Shown here piece after piece: positions 42,404 through 50,365 of a stretch of 64,000 nucleotides of DNA. The notes beneath the pieces are model-generated. The model was not told where the DNA came from, did not search any database, and worked only from the letters and a program-made list of their open reading frames with translations. The stretch spans positions 2,589,116-2,653,115 of the forward strand of contig JBEVVY010000001.1 in the NCBI GenBank assembly GCA_040506895.1, read 5' to 3'. The translations under genes and the position numbers were made by a program. The first letter of the stretch is position 1. Each line of letters begins with the position of its first letter. The stretch is from Sedimenticola_A sp040506895. GTDB taxonomy: Bacteria > Pseudomonadota > Gammaproteobacteria > Chromatiales > Chromatiaceae.

Positions 42404-43372
42404 ATGACCACAACCACTGACTCACCACTCGCTGTCGATTTCTGCGGCCTCTCCTTCAACACGCCCATCGTACTGCTCTCCGGCTGTGTCGGGTTCGGCG
42501 AAGAGTACACCCGCGTGAAAGGTTTTTCCAACCGCGATACCGGCGCCATCTGTCTGAAGGGCACCACCGGCGAAGCGCGCCTAGGCAACCCGCCCCACCG
42601 TGTCTACGAAACGCCCAACGGTATGCTCAACGCCATCGGCCTGCAGAACCCCGGTGTGGATAAAGTGGTGGACGGTATTCTGCCGACACTGGATTTTGAC
42701 GAGACCCGTTTTATCGCCAACGTCTCAGGCTCCACCATCGAAGAGTATATCGAGGTGACCCGGCGTTTCGACGATTCGCCCATCGATGCCATCGAGATCA
42801 ATATCTCCTGTCCCAATGTCAAGGAGGGTGGTGTCGCATTCGGCAACGATCCCGATATGTCCGCAAGGGTCGTGGAGGCGTGCAGAAGCGTTACCCGTAA
42901 ACCCCTTATCACCAAGCTCTCACCCAACCAGACCGATATTGCGGAGAATACACGACGCTGTATCGAGGCCGGTAGCGACGCCTTCGCGGTAATCAACACG
43001 CTGATGGGAATGGCCATCGATGTGGAGAACCGCTCACCGATCATCGGTAACAACCAGGGTGGACTCTCCGGCCCCGCAATCAAACCGGTCGCCCTGCTCA
43101 AGGTCCACCAGGTCTACCAGGTATGCCGCGACCACGGCATCCCGATTATCGGGCAGGGCGGCATCACCACGGCGGAGGACGCCCTGGAATTCCTGATTGC
43201 CGGCGCTACCGCAGTCGGAGTCGGCACCGCCCTCTTCTACGACCCGCTGGTATGCGCAAAGATCAACCAGGGGATTCTCGACTACCTGCAACGCCACCAG
43301 ATGCAGTCCGTGATGCAACTCACCGGCACACTGCAGTTGAATGCACCCCAGGCACCCCGTTGCGGCTGTTGA
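42404..43372 (+). CDS. pyrD: Dihydroorotate dehydrogenase, class 1B-like catalytic subunit
   Basis: The product is 322 residues and makes orotate in pyrimidine synthesis. The FMN barrel contains LLSGCVGFGEEY, GLQNPGVDKVV, and the class 1 catalytic cysteine in INISCPNVKEGGVAFG. It also has NTLMGMAIDVENRSPIIGNNQGGLSGPAIKPVAL and QGGITTAEDALEFLIAGATAVGVGTALF. The NxSCPNVKxGG form is that of NAD-linked class 1B enzymes, which normally pair with the PyrK iron-sulfur flavoprotein. No pyrK is nearby. Most gammaproteobacteria use the membrane class 2 enzyme, so this copy may be additional or acquired. It ends in CGC. Confidence 0.92.
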   Translation: MTTTTDSPLAVDFCGLSFNTPIVLLSGCVGFGEEYTRVKGFSNRDTGAICLKGTTGEARLGNPPHRVYETPNGMLNAIGLQNPGVDKVVDGILPTLDFDETRFIANVSGSTIEEYIEVTRRFDDSPIDAIEINISCPNVKEGGVAFGNDPDMSARVVEACRSVTRKPLITKLSPNQTDIAENTRRCIEAGSDAFAVINTLMGMAIDVENRSPIIGNNQGGLSGPAIKPVALLKVHQVYQVCRDHGIPIIGQGGITTAEDALEFLIAGATAVGVGTALFYDPLVCAKINQGILDYLQRHQMQSVMQLTGTLQLNAPQAPRCGC

Positions 43373-43414
43373 CCGAAGTGGATACCTGACAGCCAGAACT
43401 CTACAGTTATGAAG

Positions 43415-43436
43415 CGCCCCGCAAGGGGCGTTTTTT
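43415..43436 (+). terminator. Rho-independent terminator after pyrD
   Basis: CGCCCC, loop GCAA, GGGGCG and then TTTTTT lie about 43 bases after the stop. Confidence 0.93.
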
Positions 43437-43613
43437 ATTGCGTGTACAGGCAGTGGTCTGCATCGGTGATCACTGATCATTGATAACCAGACCAGGCTCT
43501 CTCCCCGAGCACCCGACTCTGCAGATCCTATTACAAAGCACTATGTAAATGGCTACAAAATAGCACTGCCCATGCGTTTACTTCTCCATTCCGGGGCCAT
43601 AGATTGGATCCAC

Positions 43614-43814
43614 ATGGAAAAGAAGCAACCGATGAAAATCACTAAAGCACCCACTGAAGAAAAGCGTATTACAGGCAAACCGGAGAGTGTTCCATTGCCT
43701 GGAGATATTCCATACAAACTGCCCCTGGCTGCCGTTGTCATGCTCCTCTGCGCTATCGCCATTCTATTGTTGGAGTACCTTTTCATACCCAGGGGATTGA
43801 GTGGATGGGAGTAA
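43614..43814 (+). CDS. Small hypothetical membrane protein, 66 aa
   Basis: From the ATG at 43614 the product begins with a hydrophilic, lysine-rich segment (MEKKQPMKITKAPTEEKRIT). A Pro-rich linker and one transmembrane helix (AAVVMLLCAIAILLLEYLFI) follow. No family is recognised. A later ATG (43632) is also possible. It stands in an accessory stretch between pyrD and the csrA-like gene. Confidence 0.6.
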   Translation: MEKKQPMKITKAPTEEKRITGKPESVPLPGDIPYKLPLAAVVMLLCAIAILLLEYLFIPRGLSGWE

Positions 43815-43974
43815 TGGTCTGCCTGGATTGATTTGTCACCAACTGAATCACATAGAGACGCCTGATCCGCTAACGCCTCACCTGGCAGAAAATAACAGCT
43901 GCCAGGGAATCAATTGCAGACGGGTGGAACAACATATTCTTGATCGAGTAATACACCAACAGGAGGTTGGGGTT

Positions 43975-44172
43975 ATGAAGCACAACAGAATCACCATCAC
44001 TCCGCTGGCGCTATTACTGCTTTCAGACGAAGAGGACCTTGCTCTTCTGCGATCCGGCAAGAGTCAGGCACAGGAACAGCTCTTGCTGCAGAGGGGTACT
44101 TTAAAAGGGCGGCAAGACAATCTTGATGATTTAAGCGGCCGGAAATATTGCAAAGAGAAGTGGGATTCATAA
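43975..44172 (+). CDS. Small hypothetical protein, 65 aa
   Basis: An AGGAGG site eight bases before the ATG at 43975 supports translation of a 65-residue product. It starts with MKHNRITITPLALLLLSDEE and has a charged, Gln-rich remainder and a basic end. The N-terminal hydrophobic run is too short to be sure of a membrane helix. No family is recognised. The frame is open further upstream but without a ribosome site. Confidence 0.5.
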   Translation: MKHNRITITPLALLLLSDEEDLALLRSGKSQAQEQLLLQRGTLKGRQDNLDDLSGRKYCKEKWDS

Positions 44173-44442
44173 TCCAACTGAAACACATTTTGTCATCTGC
44201 TGATTAGCGCACAATCCATCTAAAACAGCACAACCATTCCGGACACACTCAGCACCCCTTGATTCATACAACACAAATCGGGATTACCACAACCCGAGCC
44301 CGAACCACGGCAGTAACGGGCCCCGATTACATGAGAACCTGATTGGGTGATGCATTGCCTTCAATTCTGTTACAGCTCCTGTTCCAACGCCCAAGTTTGA
44401 ATCTACGGGACCATCCCGTTCGTAAATTCCAAGTATTCGAAA
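44173..44442. other. Non-coding stretch upstream of the csrA-like gene
   Basis: I see no supported gene here; a minus-strand open frame across it has no ribosome site and no recognisable sequence. The stretch is of average composition and leads into the csrA-like leader. Confidence 0.5.
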
Positions 44443-44498
44443 CAGGGACATCATATTTCTGAAACCTTTCAAGGATCAGGGACAATCAACCAAGAGGA
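44443..44498 (+). promoter_or_regulatory. Leader with clustered CANGGA motifs before the csrA-like gene
   Basis: CAGGGA (44443-44448), CAAGGA (44470-44475) and CAGGGA (44477-44482) all fit the CANGGA core recognised by CsrA. The ribosome site AGAGGA (44493-44498) adds a fourth GGA just before the ATG at 44506. This layout suggests translational control, perhaps autoregulation, by a CsrA-family protein. It is inferred from motif density only. Confidence 0.45.
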
Positions 44499-44505
44499 AT
44501 CCACC

Positions 44506-44700
44506 ATGTTGATACTGCGCAGGTCTCCACACCCAGGAGATCAGACTATTTTCATCAGAAAGAGCAGGGATGAGGTGATCAAGGTATCGATTCTGAGTGT
44601 CGATGTCGACCAGGTCAGGGTAGGCATCAGCGCGCCTATGGAGTACAACATTTCCCGCGAAAAGAGTCCCGCCCCTGTCAAAAGCAAGAAGGTGACCTGA
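44506..44700 (+). CDS. Divergent CsrA/RsmA-family RNA-binding protein
   Basis: The product is 64 residues. It opens with MLILRR, carries VIKVSILSVDVDQVRVGISAP in the middle (CsrA: VTVTVLGVKGNQVRIGINAP), and has ISREKS where CsrA has VHREEI. The RNA-contact residues L4, R6 and the arginine equivalent to R44 (here R51) are kept. About seven extra residues sit in the first beta-hairpin (SPHPGDQTIFIRKSRD), and the C-terminal helix looks shortened and basic. AGAGGA lies seven bases before the ATG. It is followed 17 bases later by an HDOD gene, suggesting co-expression. Most likely an accessory CsrA paralogue. Confidence 0.85.
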   Translation: MLILRRSPHPGDQTIFIRKSRDEVIKVSILSVDVDQVRVGISAPMEYNISREKSPAPVKSKKVT

Positions 44701-44717
44701 AACCTCTTATATGACAG

Positions 44718-46130
44718 GTGAACGCTATACCGGGACCTTTCTCCACAGAGGTGCTAAAGTCTCTTTACATAGCACCGTTTGGCGGCAACAATCTGCTAAG
44801 CACAACCGCCGCTGGTGGTATCAATCTCAATGATGGACCGGTTTTCGAACTACCGATAATGGAAAACGCATCACTACACCCTGAAATAGAGACTCTGCGC
44901 TCTTTCACGCCCCTGAGCCATCTTTCCAGGGAGCAGCTCGAACTGTTGCGCCAGTCGGTGATATTGGAGGAGGCCGCGGAAAAAGCTACCCTGATCGGGC
45001 GGGGGAGCATGGAGGATGCCAGCTATTTCCTGCTCGAGGGGAAGGTTCTGCGTACCGCATCAGATGGCAAGTCCAATGAGGTTGAGGGTGGCAGCCCATC
45101 GGGTCTCTCACCCCTGTCACGCCTGATCCCTCATAAATACGAGGTGGTCACCCTGACGAAGGTGAGCTATTTCAAGATCAGCAACACCCTGCTGGACAGT
45201 GTGACCAGCGTGGTGAGACAGCAGGAGACCTCTCCCTTCTCCGGTTACAGCGTGGAAGAGGATGCTGTCGAACACCACGATACCGATGTAGAGAACAAGA
45301 TCTCGTTACAGTTTCTCCAGGACCTGGAAAATGACCGGCTGATACTGCCAAGCCTGCCGGACGTTGCCCTGCGCATCGGCAGGGCCCTTGAGAACGATGA
45401 ACACAACACGGAAGAGATCGCGGCGATGATCCAGAACGATCCCGTGATCACCGCCAAGCTGATCAAGTGTGCCAACAGCGCCTTCTACGGCATGCCCACC
45501 CCGGTGGAGAGCTGTGCCGGAGCCATCGTACGTATCGGCACCAAGATGACCCACAAGCTTGTGATCACCTTTGCCCTGAGGGAGCTGTTCAAGTCAAAGT
45601 CGAAAGAGCTTCATGCCCGAATGAAGGCGCTGTGGACTCACAGTACCAAGGTTGCCTCCATCTGTTACGTGCTTGCCCGTCGGGACAAGCGGTTCGACCC
45701 TGAACACGCCATGCTCGCCGGCCTGCTCCACGATATCGGCATCGTGGCCATCCTGCACTATGCTGAGAACCTGCCTCCAGATGACCTGCAACCTGAAATC
45801 ATCGACCAGGCGATCAAGCGTCTCAGGGGCCAGATCGGCAGCCTTATTCTGCGCAAGTGGGGATTTCCGGAGGATTTCGTCACCGTCGCCCTGGAGGCGG
45901 AAGAGTGGATGCGCAACTCACACAGCAAGCCCGATTACTGCGACCTGGTGATCATCGCCCAGCTGCATAGCTTCGTCGGCACCCACCTGGCCCTGACCAT
46001 GCCGGCCATCAACCAGGTACCTGCCCACACCCGCCTGGCGCTCGGGGAGCTGACACCAAAGATGAGCCTGCTGATTCTCGAAGAGGCCAGCGAACAGGTC
46101 GAGCAGGCAGAGGTCCTGCTCTCACTCTAG
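44718..46130 (+). CDS. HDOD-domain protein with N-terminal cyclic-nucleotide-binding-like region
   Basis: The product is 470 residues from a GTG at 44718; an ATG at 44859 (MENASLHPEIETL) gives 423 residues and fits the domain start better. An N-terminal cNMP-binding-like fold covers about 58-160 (FTPLSHLSREQLELLRQSVI, YFLLEGKVLR). An HDOD domain runs from about 205 to 410 (LPSLPDVALRIGRALEND, IQNDPVITAKLIKCANSAFYG, MLAGLLHDIGIVAIL). HDOD proteins are signalling scaffolds without assured phosphodiesterase activity. Co-location with a CsrA paralogue suggests a shared regulatory role. Confidence 0.88.
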   Translation: MNAIPGPFSTEVLKSLYIAPFGGNNLLSTTAAGGINLNDGPVFELPIMENASLHPEIETLRSFTPLSHLSREQLELLRQSVILEEAAEKATLIGRGSMEDASYFLLEGKVLRTASDGKSNEVEGGSPSGLSPLSRLIPHKYEVVTLTKVSYFKISNTLLDSVTSVVRQQETSPFSGYSVEEDAVEHHDTDVENKISLQFLQDLENDRLILPSLPDVALRIGRALENDEHNTEEIAAMIQNDPVITAKLIKCANSAFYGMPTPVESCAGAIVRIGTKMTHKLVITFALRELFKSKSKELHARMKALWTHSTKVASICYVLARRDKRFDPEHAMLAGLLHDIGIVAILHYAENLPPDDLQPEIIDQAIKRLRGQIGSLILRKWGFPEDFVTVALEAEEWMRNSHSKPDYCDLVIIAQLHSFVGTHLALTMPAINQVPAHTRLALGELTPKMSLLILEEASEQVEQAEVLLSL

Positions 46131-46182
46131 ATCTGTCCCGGTGGGCGATGCGGATAGTTCGCTAACTAACCGCGCCAGCCCA

Positions 46183-47589
46183 TTAACAGTTGTCGACCTC
46201 GTTGGAGAGCATCTGCTCCCTTGCCGTATACATGGACTGGTACTCCTCCTCGAAGAAGAAACGCTCATCTCCAAGGGCCGGCCTGAGGCCGTCGAGCCAG
46301 GTGGCCTCCTCATCGTAACGGGCAAAGAAGGGGCGCTGTACCCAATCCGGGTTTCGTCCCTGGATAAAACGCAGAACGAACACCTTCTCGCCGCCAATCT
46401 CCGCGGTGCCCTGAATCTCCACCTTGCCCGGCCCTGCACTCATGCTGGGGCCCCGCGCTGTGCGGCCCAGACCGGAAACCTGCTGCATCGCCTGGCGGTA
46501 GATCTCCCACGCCTTGGCCAGCGGAACCTCGAAGTAGTGCCGGGCACCGGTATCCCGCTCCACAAACATGTAGTACGGGATGACGCCCAGCTTGATCTGG
46601 CTGTTCCAGAGCCGGACCCAGGTATCGGCCGAATCGTTGATGTGGGCCAGCAGCGGTCCCTGGCTGCGAATCTCCGCGCCGATATCGCGCAGTCGCCTGA
46701 CGGCGGTCTGGGCGATATCAGTCTCCAGCTCCCGCCAGTGGTTGTAGTGCGCCATGATCGCCAGGTGCTTGCCTGCCTTGATCAGCTTTTCGAACAGGGC
46801 GATCAGTTCGTCGGCATCGTCGTCGGAGACAAATCGGTAGGGCCAGAAGGTAAGGGCCTTGGTGCCGATACGGATGGTCTGGACATGGTCGTACTCCGGC
46901 TCCAGCAACGGCTCCAGGTATCCGACCAGGCGCTTGGTCTTCATCACCATGGGATCGCCACCGGTGATCAGCAGATCGGTCACCTCCTGGTGTTCGGCCA
47001 GGTAGTTGTGCAGGGCCTTCGCCTCGGTGGAGGCCATGCGCAGCGCCTTGTCACCCACGAACTGTGCCCAGCGGAAACAGAAGGTGCAGTAGGCGTGGCA
47101 GGTCTGACCCTGGCTCGGGAAGAAGAGCACCGTTTCACGGTACTTGTGCTGAATCCCTTCGAGGGGATTGCCGTTTTCGTCCAGGGGGATGTTGAGCTCC
47201 ATCTGGCCCGCAGGGTGGGGATTGAGCTCGGCGCGCAGTTCCTTCGCAAGGGCCTGGATCTCATCCTTGCCGGCACCATTTCGGTGCAGCTCGGCCATGC
47301 GCTCGAAGCTCTCCTCGGTGAGCATGCCCCGCTGGGGGAAGGTGAGCTGGAAGATCGGATCTTCCGGGACATTGTTCCAGTCGATCAGCTCATCGATCAC
47401 GTATTCGTTGACACGGAATGGCAGTACGCTGGAGACAACCTTCATCTCGAAGCGCAGCGTTTCCGGCAGCCTGGTCAGGGCAGGTATGCGCTCAAGATCG
47501 CGCTGTGTATAGACCTTGAAGCGGCGTGTCTCGAAACCCTCTTGCGGCGCATCCATCGCCTGTCGTTGTAGTATTGCTGTCTTGCTCAT
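46183..47589 (-). CDS. KamA-family radical SAM protein (lysine 2,3-aminomutase-like)
   Basis: From the ATG at 47589, which has AGGAGGG five bases upstream, the product is 468 residues. The radical SAM cluster motif is C164-HAY-C168-TF-C171 (CxxxCxxC). Other KamA-type landmarks are TDLLITGGDPMVM and a PLP/aminomutase-like C-terminal region (IPYYMFVERDTGARHYFEVPL). It is longer than EpmB (about 340 residues) and close to lysine 2,3-aminomutase in size. No beta-lysine acetyltransferase (ablB) or other partner is adjacent, so beta-lysine osmolyte synthesis is possible but unproven. Confidence 0.88.
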   Translation of the reverse strand: MSKTAILQRQAMDAPQEGFETRRFKVYTQRDLERIPALTRLPETLRFEMKVVSSVLPFRVNEYVIDELIDWNNVPEDPIFQLTFPQRGMLTEESFERMAELHRNGAGKDEIQALAKELRAELNPHPAGQMELNIPLDENGNPLEGIQHKYRETVLFFPSQGQTCHAYCTFCFRWAQFVGDKALRMASTEAKALHNYLAEHQEVTDLLITGGDPMVMKTKRLVGYLEPLLEPEYDHVQTIRIGTKALTFWPYRFVSDDDADELIALFEKLIKAGKHLAIMAHYNHWRELETDIAQTAVRRLRDIGAEIRSQGPLLAHINDSADTWVRLWNSQIKLGVIPYYMFVERDTGARHYFEVPLAKAWEIYRQAMQQVSGLGRTARGPSMSAGPGKVEIQGTAEIGGEKVFVLRFIQGRNPDWVQRPFFARYDEEATWLDGLRPALGDERFFFEEEYQSMYTAREQMLSNEVDNC

Positions 47590-47856
47590 AATACCCTCCT
47601 GCAAACCAGACCAACGGCAGGTAAAATCCAGAGTAAAGTCGCCCCGGTCCGAAAAATCGAAACCATGAACTTCAGTTTTCAGGGGGACTGGACTGACGGG
47701 AGTTCCGTACTCCCGCTACTCAATATTGTTTATTACAGGCCGGCCTTATATTGCCGATCCTGGCCCACGGGACAGCAACCTGGTCCCAACTGGGCCGGTA
47801 ACTATAACATAAACGATAAACTTTAACCGAATCAGTGAATTAAACGACTTTACGGT

Positions 47857-48513
47857 ATGTTTGAAAAGCTACATCCATGGGATGTAAGTCCCGGCGAAGC
47901 AAGGGAAATCCAGCAACAGCTGCGGGGCCGGGTGATTACATCCGACAGGCTGGGGAAGGTTCGCCATGTGGCTGGAGTCGATGTGGGTTTCGAGGAAAAC
48001 GGCCGCATCACCCGCGCCGCGGTGGTACTGCTCAGTTTTCCTGGACTGAAACCCGAGGCATCAGCCATCGCCCGCCGTCCCACCGGTTTCCCCTATGTAC
48101 CCGGACTCCTCTCGTTCCGGGAGATTCCTGCGGTACTGGATGCACTGGAGAAGCTCGAGCGGCTGCCCGATCTGCTGCTTTGCGACGGCCAGGGTATCGC
48201 ACACCCCAGGCGTTTTGGCATCGCCTGCCACCTCGGCCTGCTGACTGATATACCTGCGATCGGGGTCGCTAAATCACGCCTGACCGGGACCCATGGGGAA
48301 CTACCACCCGGGAAAGGGAGCTGGGTGCCTTTGATGGACGGCGACGAGCGGATCGGCGCGGTGCTGAGGAGCCGAAGCAACGTCTCTCCACTCTATATCT
48401 CCCCAGGCCACAGGATCTCCCTTGAAACCGCCATCGATTATGTACTGGCCTGTACCCCCAAATACCGGCTTCCCGAAACCACCCGCCAGGCTCACCGACT
48501 CGCTTCCGGTTAA
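47857..48513 (+). CDS. nfi: Endonuclease V (deoxyinosine 3' endonuclease)
   Basis: The product is 218 residues and cleaves DNA near deoxyinosine during repair. Conserved regions are VAGVDVGFEENGRITRAAVVLL (catalytic aspartate), RPTGFPYVPGLLSFREIPAVLDAL, LLLCDGQGIAHPRRFGIACHLGLL and IGVAKSRLTGTHG. The length is normal. The ATG at 47857 agrees with the family. It is convergent with the HAD gene, overlapping by four bases. Confidence 0.96.
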   Translation: MFEKLHPWDVSPGEAREIQQQLRGRVITSDRLGKVRHVAGVDVGFEENGRITRAAVVLLSFPGLKPEASAIARRPTGFPYVPGLLSFREIPAVLDALEKLERLPDLLLCDGQGIAHPRRFGIACHLGLLTDIPAIGVAKSRLTGTHGELPPGKGSWVPLMDGDERIGAVLRSRSNVSPLYISPGHRISLETAIDYVLACTPKYRLPETTRQAHRLASG

Positions 48514-49325
48514 TCGAGCCAACCCGGGAAGGCGGCATACAACCCGTCCAGCAGATGGCTCAGGGTCGGGACATCCCAATCAGGCATAGGCAGCTTATCC
48601 GGCCAAGGCTTCCCCGGGGCGAACCTGCCCGTTCTCACCAGGGCGGTGCGCATGCCCAGGGCAGCGGCACCGGCGATATCGGTATCCGGGCGATCCCCCA
48701 CCATCAGGCACTCCCCCGCGCTGGCGCCGAGTCGTGACATCGCCATCTCGAAAAGAAGAGATTGGGGTTTACCGATGGTGACCGGCGCCACCCCCGTGGC
48801 CACGGCAAAGGGGGCTACCAGTGCCCCACCCCCGGGAAGCACCCGGTGGGAACCGTTCACAGACGCATCCACGTTGTGGTCGGGATTGGTGGAGATGAGC
48901 CTGGCTCCTCCCTTGAGCACCAGGTTGATACCGGTCGTCAGGCTCTCGAAATCAAGTCCCGGCCCCTCCCCGACCACGACGAAATCGGCTTCCTCCATGT
49001 CAGGCTGGCCAACCTCGGAGAGTGCCGTGTGCAGCCCCTCGCCGCCGACGGCATAGAAACGGAATCCGGCTTTCAAGGATGAGAGATAGTGGGCGGTCGC
49101 CTCGGCTGAAGTAAGTACTTGCTTATCTTCTGGCCTTTTGAAACCAAGGGATTCCAGTCGATCGGCGACCTGTGATGGGGTCTTGATCGGATTGTTGGTG
49201 AGAAAGAGGTGGGGCTGCTTTTCAAGGACCGACATAAAGGCCACGGCATCCCCTATCGCCCTCTCTCCGTGATAGAGCACCCCATCCATATCCAGTATCA
49301 CAGCCCTGGGTGCGGATTGATTCAT
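48510..49325 (-). CDS. HAD-IIA family phosphatase (NagD-like)
   Basis: The product is 271 residues. Motif I is VILDMDGVLYHGERAI, motif II is HLFLTNNPIKTPSQVADRL, and motif III/IV is CLMVGDRPDTDIAGAAALGMRTALVRTG. A class II cap lies in the middle, including FVVVGEGPGLDFESLTTGINLVLKGGARLISTNPDHN. NagD/PGP-like enzymes hydrolyse nucleotide or sugar phosphates; the exact substrate is unknown. Confidence 0.94.
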   Translation of the reverse strand: MNQSAPRAVILDMDGVLYHGERAIGDAVAFMSVLEKQPHLFLTNNPIKTPSQVADRLESLGFKRPEDKQVLTSAEATAHYLSSLKAGFRFYAVGGEGLHTALSEVGQPDMEEADFVVVGEGPGLDFESLTTGINLVLKGGARLISTNPDHNVDASVNGSHRVLPGGGALVAPFAVATGVAPVTIGKPQSLLFEMAMSRLGASAGECLMVGDRPDTDIAGAAALGMRTALVRTGRFAPGKPWPDKLPMPDWDVPTLSHLLDGLYAAFPGWLD

Positions 49326-49497
49326 CTCGAGGCAACTCCGCCGGGTATGGCACCAGCGGTCCCGATCATGTCCTTGGCGGAACGGTTTGAGTCACAACGT
49401 ACCGACATTGTAATAGGAAATAAAGGCGTAATATTGGCTTAGAATTATTTAATTTTCTTAAATTAACTTGTGAAGCATTTTCAGCCAAGGAGCAATC

Positions 49498-49752
49498 ATG
49501 CATAAACTCATCATCACCCTGCTGGTCCTCTACTCGGCATCCACCAGCGTCATATCAGGTCAGAACCCCTACCCCCAGGACGATCTACTCGAGCTGGAGC
49601 CCTGCCTCAACGGCGAGGTCTCCGCCTCCGGCATGTTTCCCAACCAGGAGATGGAGGACCAGTTCATCGCCTACCTGAAATGGGTCGACCAGCAGGGCCT
49701 GCCCAGGAGCTATGCGTTTAGCCGCTCAGGTACCCGGCTGCTCAATCATTGA
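49498..49752 (+). CDS. Small secreted hypothetical protein, 84 aa
   Basis: CAAGGAGC lies directly upstream of the ATG. A signal peptide (LIITLLVLYSASTSVISG) precedes a short acidic mature part with one cysteine (ELEPCLNGEVSASGMFPNQE) and MEDQFIAYLKWVDQQGL. I do not recognise a family. It is convergent with the 132-residue hypothetical gene, nine bases apart. Confidence 0.65.
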   Translation: MHKLIITLLVLYSASTSVISGQNPYPQDDLLELEPCLNGEVSASGMFPNQEMEDQFIAYLKWVDQQGLPRSYAFSRSGTRLLNH

Positions 49753-49761
49753 GTGCCGGCT

Positions 49762-50160
49762 TCACTCTGGGCGGATATGCTCGATGTAATGGGGGCGATC
49801 CTCCATTACCAGCTTGACCGCCTCGGCCTGGAGTTGGAGCTTGATGTCACTGCCCTGAAAACGGAGGTCGCAGTGCGCCCTGCCGCGACTCTCCAGGGGA
49901 ACCGGGATCATATCGCGGTAGGTATAGATATTCTCGCCCACGTCGCCGCCCTCACAGACTGCCGGGGTGGATGGGATCTCGCCATCCACCTCGGCACCCT
50001 CGAAAATCAGTTCGCCGGCCTGCCACCAGCGCGTGCGCTCCACGGATCCTGTCATGGTCTTGATGATGGTGGCGCGTGAAAAGCGCAGGACCACCCTGTC
50101 CCCTTCAGCCTGGATGCTCTCAACCTCGGAACCGGGCAGTTCGATACTGCTACTGTCCAT
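49762..50160 (-). CDS. Hypothetical protein, 132 aa
   Basis: A soluble, largely beta protein: IELPGSEVESIQAEGDRVVLRFSRATII at the start and RAHCDLRFQGSDIKLQLQAEAVKL near the end. No signal peptide, membrane segment or known catalytic motif is visible. The start ATG at 50160 is followed by a family-like SS-IELPG N-terminus; the ribosome site is GGGGAG about five bases upstream. Confidence 0.68.
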   Translation of the reverse strand: MDSSSIELPGSEVESIQAEGDRVVLRFSRATIIKTMTGSVERTRWWQAGELIFEGAEVDGEIPSTPAVCEGGDVGENIYTYRDMIPVPLESRGRAHCDLRFQGSDIKLQLQAEAVKLVMEDRPHYIEHIRPE

Positions 50161-50284
50161 TCGGAAACTCCCCTAGAATAATTCTGCAATGTGGCCTCTC
50201 TGCAGGCCATGGTATATCCGTTCATATCGGGGCGGTTCCTGCAAACTCAAGCGGTGAGCCCACAACCGGACAAGGGGTCAAACC

Positions 50285-50359
50285 ATGTTTGTGGAACTGG
50301 TGATACTGTTGGTTTTGATTGGCATCGTGATAGCCGTGATGCAACCCTGGAAATGGTAG
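50285..50359 (+). CDS. Very small membrane protein, 24 aa
   Basis: ATG at 50285 gives MFVELVILLVLIGIVIAVMQ then PWKW and a TAG stop. It is one hydrophobic helix with an aromatic-basic tail, a common layout of bacterial small membrane proteins. AAGGGGT lies eight bases upstream. It sits between ntrC and the 132-residue hypothetical gene and is too short for routine callers. Expression is not shown, so it remains a candidate. Confidence 0.45.
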   Translation: MFVELVILLVLIGIVIAVMQPWKW

Positions 50360-50365
50360 TAAGTA

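Noticed and set aside
43437..43613. Possible small RNA in the TGATCACTGATCA-rich stretch after pyrD
   Set aside because: Short overlapping palindromes only; no promoter-terminator pair could be recognised.
44284..44472. 62-residue minus-strand ORF upstream of the csrA-like gene
   Set aside because: No ribosome site and no family features; it overlaps the proposed leader.
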